Positions 1-5,456 of a stretch of 5,527 nucleotides of DNA are shown piece by piece. The stretch is from Lachnospiraceae bacterium (GTDB lineage Bacteria; Bacillota; Clostridia; Lachnospirales; Lachnospiraceae): the NCBI GenBank assembly GCA_024699395.1, contig JAILPU010000276.1:1-5527 (forward strand), written 5' to 3'. A program made the position numbers and the translations under genes. Position 1 is the stretch's first letter; each line of letters begins with the position of its first letter. Under the pieces are notes generated by a model. It saw only the letters and a program-made list of their open reading frames with translations, made no database searches and had not been told where the DNA came from.

Positions 1-1
1 C

Positions 2-1294
2 GCCTTCGACAGGCTTTTTAAGATGGAAGAGCGCATGAACGAGATATGTGAAAAAATGGGAGACGCCGACGAAAGCACCATGGAATCATACATGGAGGAG
101 CTGGGGACAATCCAGGAGCTTTTGACCAACAATGATTTTTATATGATAGATGCCAAGGTGGAAGAAGTTGCAAGAGCCTTCGGGCTTTTGGAGTTAGGGC
201 TGGACAGGGACGTGACGGAGCTTTCGGGAGGACAGAGAACCAAAGTGTTATTGGGTAAACTCCTTCTTGAAAAGCCTGATATCCTTCTTTTGGACGAGCC
301 CACCAATTATCTTGATGCGGAACACATCGTGTGGCTTACCAGATATCTTCAGGATTATGAGAATGCCTTTATTCTTATTTCCCATGATATTCCCTTCCTT
401 GACAGTGTAATCAACATTATATATCACATGGACGGATATACCCATAAGCTTGAAAGATATGTGGGGGACTACTCTCATTTCCAAGAGGTATATGAGATGA
501 AAAAATCTCAGGCGGAGGCGGCCTACAACCGTCAGCAGCAGGAGATTGCGGAACTTAAGGATTTTGTTGCAAGAAATAAGGCGAGAGTCGCCACCAGAAA
601 TATGGCCATGTCCAGACAAAAGAAGCTGGATAATATGGAAATGATAGAGAAGGTTCAGGAAAAGCCCAAGCCGGAATTTGGGTTTAAGGAAGCAAGAACT
701 CCCGGAAAGATGCTGTTTGAGACAAAGGGGCTTGTAATAGGCTATGATGAACCACTGTCTAAGCCTCTTGATCTTTATATGGAAAGAAACAGTAAAATCG
801 TCCTCACCGGAGCAAACGGTATCGGAAAAACCACCCTTTTAAAAAGTATTCTGGGGCTTATTAAGCCTTTGGAAGGAAAAACGGAACTTGGGGACTATCT
901 TGAAATCGGTTACTATGAGCAGGAGATGCCTCCGGATATTGAGACCACGTGTCTTCAGGAAATATGGAACGAGTTCCCTTCTTTTTCACAATATGAAGTG
1001 AGAGCTTCCCTGGCAAAATGCGGTCTTACCACCAAACACATAGAGAGTAAATGTAAGGTCCTCTCCGGTGGAGAACAGGCAAAAGTGAGACTTTGCAAGC
1101 TTATAAACCGTCCCTCCAATTTACTTGTCCTTGACGAGCCTACAAACCATTTGGATCAGGATGCCAAGGACGAACTTAAAAGAGCCTTAAAGGATTACAA
1201 AGGAAGTATCCTTATGGTATGTCATGAGCCGGAATTCTACGAGGAACTGGGGATGGAAGTCTGGGACTGCAATAAATGGACTACCAAAATATAG
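2..1294 (+). CDS. yfmM: ABC-F family ATPase, YfmM type (5' truncated by window edge)
   Basis: This is a soluble twin-cassette ABC-F protein; the family acts on ribosomes near the E site and is not a membrane transporter (no membrane segment is visible). The reading frame is open back to base 2, so the Met at 23 is internal. About 430 residues are present against roughly 515-540 for the family, so the first Walker A is outside the window. Counting from the Met at 23: signature LSGGQ at 67-71, Walker B with DEPTN at 91-95, switch His121, a charged inter-domain linker at about 155-225 containing FVARNKAR, second Walker A GANGIGKT at 263-270, second signature LSGGE at 347-351, second Walker B with DEPTNHLD at 371-378, and His401. 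Both Walker B glutamates are intact, so the visible part looks active. Much of the linker and the C-terminal WTTK motif match B. subtilis YfmM as I remember it. The exact translation role of that subgroup is poorly defined. Resistance by target protection is possible in this superfamily but nothing here supports it. Confidence 0.93.
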   Translation, partial: AFDRLFKMEERMNEICEKMGDADESTMESYMEELGTIQELLTNNDFYMIDAKVEEVARAFGLLELGLDRDVTELSGGQRTKVLLGKLLLEKPDILLLDEPTNYLDAEHIVWLTRYLQDYENAFILISHDIPFLDSVINIIYHMDGYTHKLERYVGDYSHFQEVYEMKKSQAEAAYNRQQQEIAELKDFVARNKARVATRNMAMSRQKKLDNMEMIEKVQEKPKPEFGFKEARTPGKMLFETKGLVIGYDEPLSKPLDLYMERNSKIVLTGANGIGKTTLLKSILGLIKPLEGKTELGDYLEIGYYEQEMPPDIETTCLQEIWNEFPSFSQYEVRASLAKCGLTTKHIESKCKVLSGGEQAKVRLCKLINRPSNLLVLDEPTNHLDQDAKDELKRALKDYKGSILMVCHEPEFYEELGMEVWDCNKWTTKI

Positions 1295-1374
1295 GCTTTC
1301 CACATATTTTGCACAATGTATTTAGATTTTACCTCGGGGAAATTATAGATATTTAACAATAATGAACAAAGGGG

Positions 1375-1403
1375 TTGTTTTTAAAAAAGTCGGATGATAA
1401 AAT
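1375..1403 (+). promoter_or_regulatory. Candidate sigma-A promoter for the ACT-domain gene
   Basis: TTGTTT (1375-1380) and TAAAAT (1398-1403) are separated by 17 bp. A TG at 1395-1396 forms an extended -10 (TGaTAAAAT). The -35 box is poor but the extended -10 compensates. Transcription would begin near 1410, giving a 5' leader of roughly 100 nt containing two imperfect hairpins. I see no convincing intrinsic terminator between the ABC-F stop codon and this site, so readthrough is also possible. Confidence 0.4.
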
Positions 1404-1412
1404 ATCCCTTGG

Positions 1413-1432
1413 TGACAGACAAGTGTCCGCCA
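1413..1432 (+). other. Imperfect hairpin in the ACT-gene leader
   Basis: TGACAGAC (1413-1420) can pair with GTCCGCCA (1425-1432) across the loop AAGT, with two A.C mismatches. No T-tract follows, so it is not a terminator. It shares GTGACAGAC with a second copy at 1469-1477, and GACAGAC with the terminator at 4951-4983. Its function is unknown. Confidence 0.35.
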
Positions 1433-1470
1433 TAGAAAAACAAAAAACATAAAAATACGAAAATGAGCGT

Positions 1471-1493
1471 GACAGACGTACATTTGCCTTTTT
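1471..1493 (+). terminator. Weak terminator-like hairpin just upstream of the ACT gene RBS
   Basis: GACAGA (1471-1476) can pair with TTTGCC (1483-1488) across CGTACA, with one G.T pair and one A.C mismatch. Five Ts follow at 1489-1493. The stem is weak, so termination is doubtful. Its position, four bases before the GAGG Shine-Dalgarno site at 1497-1500, would suit a decayed terminator or an attenuator. The 18-nt hairpin core matches that of the strong terminator at 4951-4983 at 15 positions. Confidence 0.25.
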
Positions 1494-1506
1494 ATCGAGG
1501 ATAAAA

Positions 1507-1950
1507 ATGAAAGAAAATACCAATTATTTTGTGGTAAGGCAAAAAGCTGTTCCCGAAGTTTTGTTAAAAGTCGTGGAAGCCAAGAAGCTTCTTGAGTCCG
1601 AAAAGGTTCTTACTGTTCAGGATGCAGTGGACAGAGTGGGCATCTCCAGAAGCTCTTTTTACAAATATAAAGATGATATCTTTCAGTTTCATGATAATGC
1701 TCAGGGAACTACCATTACCATGATTTTTCAGATGGATGACGAGCCCGGTATACTTTCGGATGTGCTTAAGCTGGTGGCATCTTTTAAGGCTAATATCCTT
1801 ACGATTCACCAGTCCATTCCCATTAACGGAATCGCATCTTTGAGTCTGAGTATCCAGGTGCTTCAGAATACGGGGGATATTTCCTCCATGCTTGCAAAAC
1901 TTGAAAGCCTCTACGGGGTTCATCACGTTAAGGTTCTTGCTAAAGAATAG
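1507..1950 (+). CDS. pheB: PheB/UPF0735-type ACT domain protein
   Basis: This small soluble protein is a likely amino-acid-responsive regulator. Residues 1-65 carry a conserved N-terminal block with YFVVRQKAVPEVLLK near the start and a helix-turn-helix-like stretch (VQDAVDRVGISRSSFYKY, about 37-54). Residues 68-145 form one ACT domain with the ligand-loop motif DEPGIL at 78-83 and the second strand around NILTIHQSIPI at 96-106. The 147-residue length is normal for the family, and the protein resembles B. subtilis PheB as I recall it. Despite that name, no chorismate mutase active site is visible. The start is set by GAGG at 1497-1500, six bases before the ATG. It lies 156 bp upstream of homoserine dehydrogenase on the same strand, which suggests a role in threonine or aspartate-family control. 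The ligand and any DNA target are unknown. Confidence 0.9.
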   Translation: MKENTNYFVVRQKAVPEVLLKVVEAKKLLESEKVLTVQDAVDRVGISRSSFYKYKDDIFQFHDNAQGTTITMIFQMDDEPGILSDVLKLVASFKANILTIHQSIPINGIASLSLSIQVLQNTGDISSMLAKLESLYGVHHVKVLAKE

Positions 1951-2055
1951 TCAAGTGCAGTGAGATAATTGCTCAGTTGATGAGTTCCCGGTGAGTTAGG
2001 GCTTTTGATAAGAAATAGTTCGGCGCATGTCCATGAGTGTAGGTCGTTGGGGCGT

Positions 2056-2085
2056 TTGCCAATTAATAGATTTGACTAAGATAAT
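2056..2085 (+). promoter_or_regulatory. Candidate sigma-A promoter for homoserine dehydrogenase
   Basis: TTGCCA (2056-2061) and GATAAT (2080-2085) are separated by 18 bp, each one base from consensus. Transcription would start near 2092, leaving a leader of only about 15 nt that consists mostly of the ribosome binding site AGAGGAGA (2093-2100). A TTGACT at 2072-2077 has no usable -10 box because the ribosome binding site occupies that position. The rest of the 1951-2106 gap shows only weak short stems and no clear terminator or riboswitch. Confidence 0.35.
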
Positions 2086-2106
2086 AATTTACAGAGGAGA
2101 ATAGAT

Positions 2107-3312
2107 ATGATTAATGTTGCTGTTTTGGGCTACGGTACAGTAGGTAGCGGTGTTGTGGAGGTGTTGGAATCCAACAAAGAGCTTATCGCCAAGAGAGTGG
2201 GTGATGAGGTTAATGTAAAGTACATTCTTGACCTTCGCGATTTCCCCGGAGATCCCTATGAATCCAAGGTGGTTCACGATGTGAATTTGATTATGGAGGA
2301 TCCCGAGGTCAGCATTGTGTGCGAGACCATGGGAGGAGCCGGAGCAGCATATAAGTTTTCAAAGGAAGCTTTGAGCCGTTCCAAATCAGTTTGCACATCC
2401 AATAAGGAGCTGGTGTCACTTCACGGTCCCGAGCTTTTGAATATCGCTAAGGATAATAACTGCAGCTATCTCTTTGAGGCCAGCGTAGGAGGCGGTATCC
2501 CTATCATCCGTCCCATCGTGGAGGCACTCACAGCAGAGAGACTTGATGCTGTTATGGGCATTTTGAACGGAACTACCAACTTTATTCTCACCAAGATGGA
2601 TAAAGAGGGCGCCGATTTCGATACAACCCTTAAGGAAGCACAGAGACTGGGATATGCTGAGGCTAATCCCGAGGCTGATATTGAGGGACATGATGCCCGC
2701 AGAAAGATTGCAATCCTTTCATCACTTATGACAGGAAAGCATGTAAAGGATGAGAAGGTTTATACAGAGGGTATTACCCGTATCACAGCGGCAGACTTTA
2801 AGTTCGCTCATTCTTTTAACGCAACAATTAAGCTTTTGGGAATGGCTAAGAGAGCAGGCAAAAACGAGGCCGAGGCTATGGTATCACCTTTTGTTATAGG
2901 CAATGAGCATCCCCTTGCAACAGTCAATGATGTATTTAACGCAGTATTTGTTACCGGAAATATGCTGGGAGACGCAATGTTCTACGGAAAGGGAGCAGGT
3001 AAGCTTCCCACTGCCAGTGCGGTTTGCAGTGATGTTATAGAGTGTGCCAAGAATCTTGGAAAGAATCTTAGCTGCGATTGGAGCGATGAAGAGGTTAAGC
3101 TCCTTGATGTGTCCGATGTGGAGAGAAGCTTTATGGTAAGATTTGACGCAGCAGCTGTTAATGAAATTAAGAATGCATTCGGTGATAACATTTCCGATGT
3201 CACTTTGGACAATGAAATGGCTGTTTTGACAGCACCCATGAAGGAATCAGATTTCAATGCAAAATGCGAGGCACTTAAAGATGCCGTACATAACCGCATC
3301 CGCGTGCTGTAG
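2107..3312 (+). CDS. hom: Homoserine dehydrogenase
   Basis: The enzyme reduces L-aspartate semialdehyde to L-homoserine with NAD(P)H in the cytoplasm, the branch point leading to threonine, methionine and isoleucine. The Rossmann nucleotide loop GYGTVGSG is at residues 8-15. TSNKELV (97-103) contributes the conserved Lys100. EASVGGGIPII (125-135), GILNGTTNFIL (151-161) and GYAEANPEADIEGHDARRK (182-200) follow. D196 and K200 have the spacing of the family's catalytic Asp and Lys. YGKGAGKLPTASAV at 293-306 is also typical. At 401 residues it is shorter than the usual 425-435. The tail after about 335 is compatible with a small regulatory domain but lacks the DxPG loop of a standard ACT domain. 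AGAGGAGA at 2093-2100, six bases before the ATG, supports the start. It is preceded by an ACT regulator and followed by aspartate kinase. Confidence 0.97.
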   Translation: MINVAVLGYGTVGSGVVEVLESNKELIAKRVGDEVNVKYILDLRDFPGDPYESKVVHDVNLIMEDPEVSIVCETMGGAGAAYKFSKEALSRSKSVCTSNKELVSLHGPELLNIAKDNNCSYLFEASVGGGIPIIRPIVEALTAERLDAVMGILNGTTNFILTKMDKEGADFDTTLKEAQRLGYAEANPEADIEGHDARRKIAILSSLMTGKHVKDEKVYTEGITRITAADFKFAHSFNATIKLLGMAKRAGKNEAEAMVSPFVIGNEHPLATVNDVFNAVFVTGNMLGDAMFYGKGAGKLPTASAVCSDVIECAKNLGKNLSCDWSDEEVKLLDVSDVERSFMVRFDAAAVNEIKNAFGDNISDVTLDNEMAVLTAPMKESDFNAKCEALKDAVHNRIRVL

Positions 3313-3350
3313 TTTTAGGAAAAATATAATCCGGGTTTCGCAATTACACA

Positions 3351-3380
3351 GTTTTTTTATGTCGCTAAATGTAAAAAAAC
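3351..3380 (+). other. A/T hairpin in the gap after hom
   Basis: G followed by seven Ts and A (3351-3359) is complementary to T, seven As and C (3372-3380), giving nine pairs plus a T.G pair across a 10-nt loop. It is 38 bp after the hom stop codon. It lacks a GC stem and a T-tract after the 3' arm, so it is not a normal terminator, although it could act as a weak end point or mRNA 3' structure. No better terminator is visible between 3313 and 3510. The same gap holds an 8-bp inverted repeat, GCAATTAC (3340-3347) and GTAATTGC (3468-3475), and three AAATGTAA copies. Confidence 0.4.
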
Positions 3381-3510
3381 AGTTGAGAGTCATTTGATGA
3401 TGCATATTACGGTTTAATCAATAACAAAGAATGTTTTGAAAAAATGTAACAGCGATGAATGTTGCCCGTAATTGCATCTGTAAAATGTAAGAGTAATGGC
3501 AGTGTGCTCC

Positions 3511-3539
3511 TTGGCATCATCTGTCATAAAAGATATAAC
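3511..3539 (+). promoter_or_regulatory. Candidate sigma-A promoter for aspartate kinase
   Basis: TTGGCA (3511-3516) and TATAAC (3534-3539) are separated by exactly 17 bp, each one base from consensus. The predicted start, near 3546, would leave a leader of about 11 nt that is almost only the ribosome binding site AGAGGA (3546-3551). The arrangement mirrors the candidate promoter of hom and suggests that each gene can be transcribed on its own despite the shared orientation. Confidence 0.5.
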
Positions 3540-3556
3540 AGGAAAAGAGGAAGAAA

Positions 3557-4876
3557 ATGAGCAAGGTTGTAAAGTTCGGTGGAAGTTCTCTTGCCAGTGC
3601 CGAGCAGTTTAAAAAAGTTGGAAACATCATCAGAGCTGACGAGGAGAGACGTTTTGTGGTTCCTTCCGCGCCCGGAAAGAGATTTAAGAAGGACGAGAAA
3701 GTAACTGACATGCTTTATGCATGTTATGCTCTTGCTGAGGAGGGAAAGGATTTTTCAGAGAATCTTTCCAAGATAAAAGCAAGATATAATGAGATAATCG
3801 ACGGACTTAAGCTTACTGTTAAGCTTGATAAGGAATTCAAGGTTATAGAGGAAAATTTCAAGGCTCAGGCCGGCAAAGATTATGCCGCATCAAGAGGTGA
3901 GTATCTTAACGGAATCCTTATGGCAGATTACCTTGGATATACTTTTGTGGATCCTGCGGATTATATTTTCTTTAAGGCAAACGGTGAGTTTGATGCAGAA
4001 AAGACAGACAAGGCTTTGTCTACAAAGCTCAGTAAGTGCGCTAACGCCGTTATCCCCGGTTTCTACGGAAGCACAACAGGCAAGAAGATTAAGACATTCT
4101 CAAGAGGTGGAAGCGATGTTACCGGTTCCATCGTGGCAAAGGCTGTAAAAGCTGATGTATACGAGAACTGGACCGATGTTTCCGGATTTTTGATTGCCGA
4201 TCCCAGAATCATCGAGAATCCTCAGAAGATTGAGGTTATCACCTACAGAGAACTGAGAGAGCTTTCTTATATGGGTGCCGGTGTTCTTCACGAGGATGCT
4301 ATTTTCCCTGTACGTCAGGGCGGAATCCCCATCAATATCAAGAATACAAATGCTCCCGAGGATCCCGGAACATGGATTGTGGGAAGCACTTGCCAGAAAT
4401 CCAAGTACGTTATAACAGGAATTGCCGGAAAGAAGGGCTTCTGCTCCATCAATATTGAAAAAGATATGATGAACGCAGAGATCGGTTTCGGCAGAAAAGT
4501 ACTTCAGGCTTTCGAGGAGAACGGAATATCCTTTGAGCATGTTCCTTCCGGAATTGATACAATGACTGTATTTGTTCACCAGGATGAATTCATGAACAAG
4601 GAGCAGAAGGTGGTTGCAGGACTTCACAGACTTGCTTCTCCCGATTCCATTGAGATTGAGTCCGATCTTGCACTTATCGCCGTTGTGGGACGCGGTATGA
4701 AGTCCACAAGGGGAACTGCAGGTCGTATCTTCTCAGCTCTTGCTCACAGCAATATCAATGTCAAGATGATCGACCAGGGTTCGAGCGAGCTTAATATCAT
4801 CATCGGTGTTGCCAATGATGACTTCGAGGCTGCAATCAAGGCAATCTATGACATCTTCGTTGTAACCAGACTTTAA
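3557..4876 (+). CDS. lysC: Aspartate kinase (YclM/ThrD type, monofunctional)
   Basis: The enzyme phosphorylates L-aspartate with ATP to 4-phospho-L-aspartate, the first step toward lysine, threonine, methionine and isoleucine. The kinase domain (about 1-270) starts with KFGGSSLA (6-13). It continues with PSAPGK (36-41), KVTD (48-51), the aspartate-binding region ASRGEYL (111-117), FSRGGSDVTGSIVA (181-194) and NWTDVSGFLIADPRI (204-218). Two ACT domains follow, about 285-365 and 369-436. The first holds NAEIGFGRKVLQAFEENGI (306-324) and HVPSGID (328-334); the second holds VVGRGMKSTRGTAGR (376-390) and MIDQGSSELNIIIGV (404-418). The 439-residue length and the motif pattern match B. subtilis YclM/ThrD as remembered, so lysC is used here only as the generic symbol. 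The paired ACT domains imply feedback inhibition, probably by threonine and/or lysine, but the effector cannot be read. AGAGGA at 3546-3551 supports the start. No homoserine dehydrogenase domain is fused to it; that enzyme is the separate gene upstream. Confidence 0.96.
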   Translation: MSKVVKFGGSSLASAEQFKKVGNIIRADEERRFVVPSAPGKRFKKDEKVTDMLYACYALAEEGKDFSENLSKIKARYNEIIDGLKLTVKLDKEFKVIEENFKAQAGKDYAASRGEYLNGILMADYLGYTFVDPADYIFFKANGEFDAEKTDKALSTKLSKCANAVIPGFYGSTTGKKIKTFSRGGSDVTGSIVAKAVKADVYENWTDVSGFLIADPRIIENPQKIEVITYRELRELSYMGAGVLHEDAIFPVRQGGIPINIKNTNAPEDPGTWIVGSTCQKSKYVITGIAGKKGFCSINIEKDMMNAEIGFGRKVLQAFEENGISFEHVPSGIDTMTVFVHQDEFMNKEQKVVAGLHRLASPDSIEIESDLALIAVVGRGMKSTRGTAGRIFSALAHSNINVKMIDQGSSELNIIIGVANDDFEAAIKAIYDIFVVTRL

Positions 4877-4886
4877 TATATAGAGA

Positions 4887-4949
4887 GAAGTATAATATAT
4901 AGAAATATAGAAGTGTAAAATCCGGAAGTATAAAAAAACGAAAGTATAA
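4887..4949 (+). repeat. Short degenerate GAAGTATAA repeats after the aspartate kinase gene
   Basis: GAAGTATAA occurs at 4887-4895 and 4925-4933, GAAGTGTAA at 4910-4918, and AAGTATAA at 4942-4949. All four fall in the 74 bp between the stop codon and the terminator, with unequal spacing (23, 15 and about 16 bp). This is most simply low-complexity purine and AT-rich sequence shaped by slippage. No role is evident. Confidence 0.4.
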
Positions 4950-4950
4950 G

Positions 4951-4983
4951 GCCCCGACAGACGCAAATCTGCCGGGGCTTTTT
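4951..4983 (+). terminator. Strong intrinsic terminator of the aspartate kinase transcript
   Basis: GCCCCGACAGA (4951-4961) pairs with TCTGCCGGGGC (4968-4978) across the loop CGCAAA. This gives an 11-position stem with one A.C mismatch, followed by five Ts (4979-4983). It lies 74 bp after the stop codon, and it marks the end of the hom/aspartate kinase block. A-rich sequence upstream (4932-4938) could support some activity on the other strand, but no opposing gene is visible. Confidence 0.92.
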
Positions 4984-5023
4984 GCAGCTTGTTTTGCTGT
5001 CCGGCTTTGTGAGGGATAGGTTG

Positions 5024-5067
5024 TAGCGAGTTGCTGTCACACATTTAGCGGGTTGCTGTCGCACATT
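5024..5067 (+). repeat. 22-bp tandem direct repeat, two copies
   Basis: The units at 5024-5045 and 5046-5067 are directly abutting and identical at 20 of 22 positions. Both differences are A/G transitions (5029 versus 5051, and 5039 versus 5061). Each unit begins TAGCG and ends CACATT, and a further TAG follows. The core TTGCTGTC also occurs alone at 4994-5001. It may be a simple tandem duplication or a doubled protein-binding site; the unit length is close to two helical turns. No coding sense is visible. Confidence 0.8.
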
Positions 5068-5082
5068 TAGATTTTTACAGTT

Positions 5083-5152
5083 GGCGATTGTGACGGACAC
5101 CGGCCGTATGCCGGAATATGGAGCAAGATGTCTCACAAATACAGTAATCGTC
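5083..5152 (+). other. Possible folded element between terminator and promoter
   Basis: Several nested complementary segments lie in 70 bp. GGCGATT (5083-5089) pairs with AATCGTC (5146-5152), GTGA (5090-5093) with TCAC (5133-5136), GACA (5096-5099) with TGTC (5129-5132), and CCGGC (5100-5104) with GCCGG (5110-5114). This makes a stacked, bulged arm. No T-tract follows. A weak promoter-like pair, TTGCTG (5053-5058) and TACAGT (5076-5081), lies just upstream. It could be a small RNA, a DNA site, or chance; I recognise no known family. Confidence 0.25.
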
Positions 5153-5331
5153 TCGGACTTCCAATCTATATTTATTATCATGAGATAAGTTACAAACAAT
5201 TTGTAAATGATACTTAGATGTAGAAACTTATAATAATTTACATAAAAGCGCAAATAGTTAAAATAATTAAAAAATTTAAAAAGAATTGACAATAAATACA
5301 TGAAAAATATTAAAATAATCAGAAAAAGACA
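5153..5331. other. A/T-rich non-coding spacer
   Basis: No credible gene is visible on either strand here. From about 5165 the sequence is strongly A/T-rich with several A-tracts, especially 5255-5285. This is consistent with curved DNA or an UP-like element ahead of the consensus promoter. An additional TTGACA at 5286-5291 with TAAAAT at 5311-5316 has a 19-bp spacer and would be a weak tandem promoter at best. The open frame on the minus strand across 4873-5301 has no ribosome binding site and runs through the terminator, so it is not called. Confidence 0.6.
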
Positions 5332-5360
5332 TTGACATTTTAGGGTGCCCTGTGTATAAT
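5332..5360 (+). promoter_or_regulatory. Perfect consensus sigma-A promoter
   Basis: TTGACA (5332-5337) and TATAAT (5355-5360) both match consensus exactly, with the optimal 17-bp spacer. Transcription should start near 5367. It points out of the window to the right and drives a leader of at least about 160 nt whose main gene is not in view. A promoter this strong usually serves a highly expressed gene, a stable RNA, or a transcript controlled after initiation. Confidence 0.9.
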
Positions 5361-5388
5361 TAACTTACAAACAACAAAGAGAGCAGAG

Positions 5389-5412
5389 ATGATAACTCAT
5401 CCGACGACTTAA
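5389..5412 (+). CDS. Possible seven-residue leader peptide rich in threonine
   Basis: ATG at 5389 opens a seven-codon ORF (MITHPTT) ending in TAA at 5410-5412. Three of the six residues after Met are Thr and one is Ile. A weak AGAGAG (5378-5383) lies five bases upstream. The ORF covers the whole 5' arm of the long-range stem (5396-5410), so a translating or stalled ribosome would block that stem. Thr and Ile codons recall the thr operon leader peptide of enterobacteria. The ORF is very short and could be chance; whether it is translated is unknown. Confidence 0.3.
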   Translation: MITHPTT

Positions 5413-5456
5413 TGACTGCAGAAGATACTCAGAATAAAATAAGGAGGATAAATTAA
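5412..5456 (+). CDS. Possible 14-residue second leader ORF, TAATG-coupled
   Basis: ATG at 5412 overlaps the preceding TAA stop as TAATG, an arrangement that can couple translation. It encodes MTAEDTQNKIRRIN and stops at 5454-5456. Its own Shine-Dalgarno site is lacking, so it would depend on the upstream mini-ORF. The two AGG codons in its C-terminal part are the orphan AGGAGG. This is weak evidence for a real peptide, recorded because of the overlap and the structured setting. Confidence 0.18.
   Translation: MTAEDTQNKIRRIN

Noticed and set aside
1295..1374. Terminator for the ABC-F gene
   Set aside because: Short complementary segments around 1302-1320 are too weak and lack a GC stem with a T-tract, so no terminator is called.
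1964..2007. Small hairpins after the ACT gene, such as CTCA/TGAG and CCC/GGG followed by CTTTT
   Set aside because: Stems of three to four pairs with a short T-run are below what would be expected of a working terminator, and no known riboswitch signature is visible.
3557..3700. Aspartate kinase VVPSAPG instead of the VVVSA pattern, as a possible defect
   Set aside because: As I recall, this form is seen in other clostridial aspartate kinases, and all other kinase motifs are intact, so it is treated as family variation.
4100..4627. 175-codon open frame on the minus strand inside aspartate kinase
   Set aside because: It lies wholly antisense to a well-supported gene, shows no domain, and is a shadow of the codon pattern of the + strand gene.
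4873..5301. 142-codon open frame on the minus strand
   Set aside because: It has no ribosome binding site, a low-complexity A/T-driven composition and no recognisable domain. It also runs through the strong terminator hairpin and the tandem repeat.
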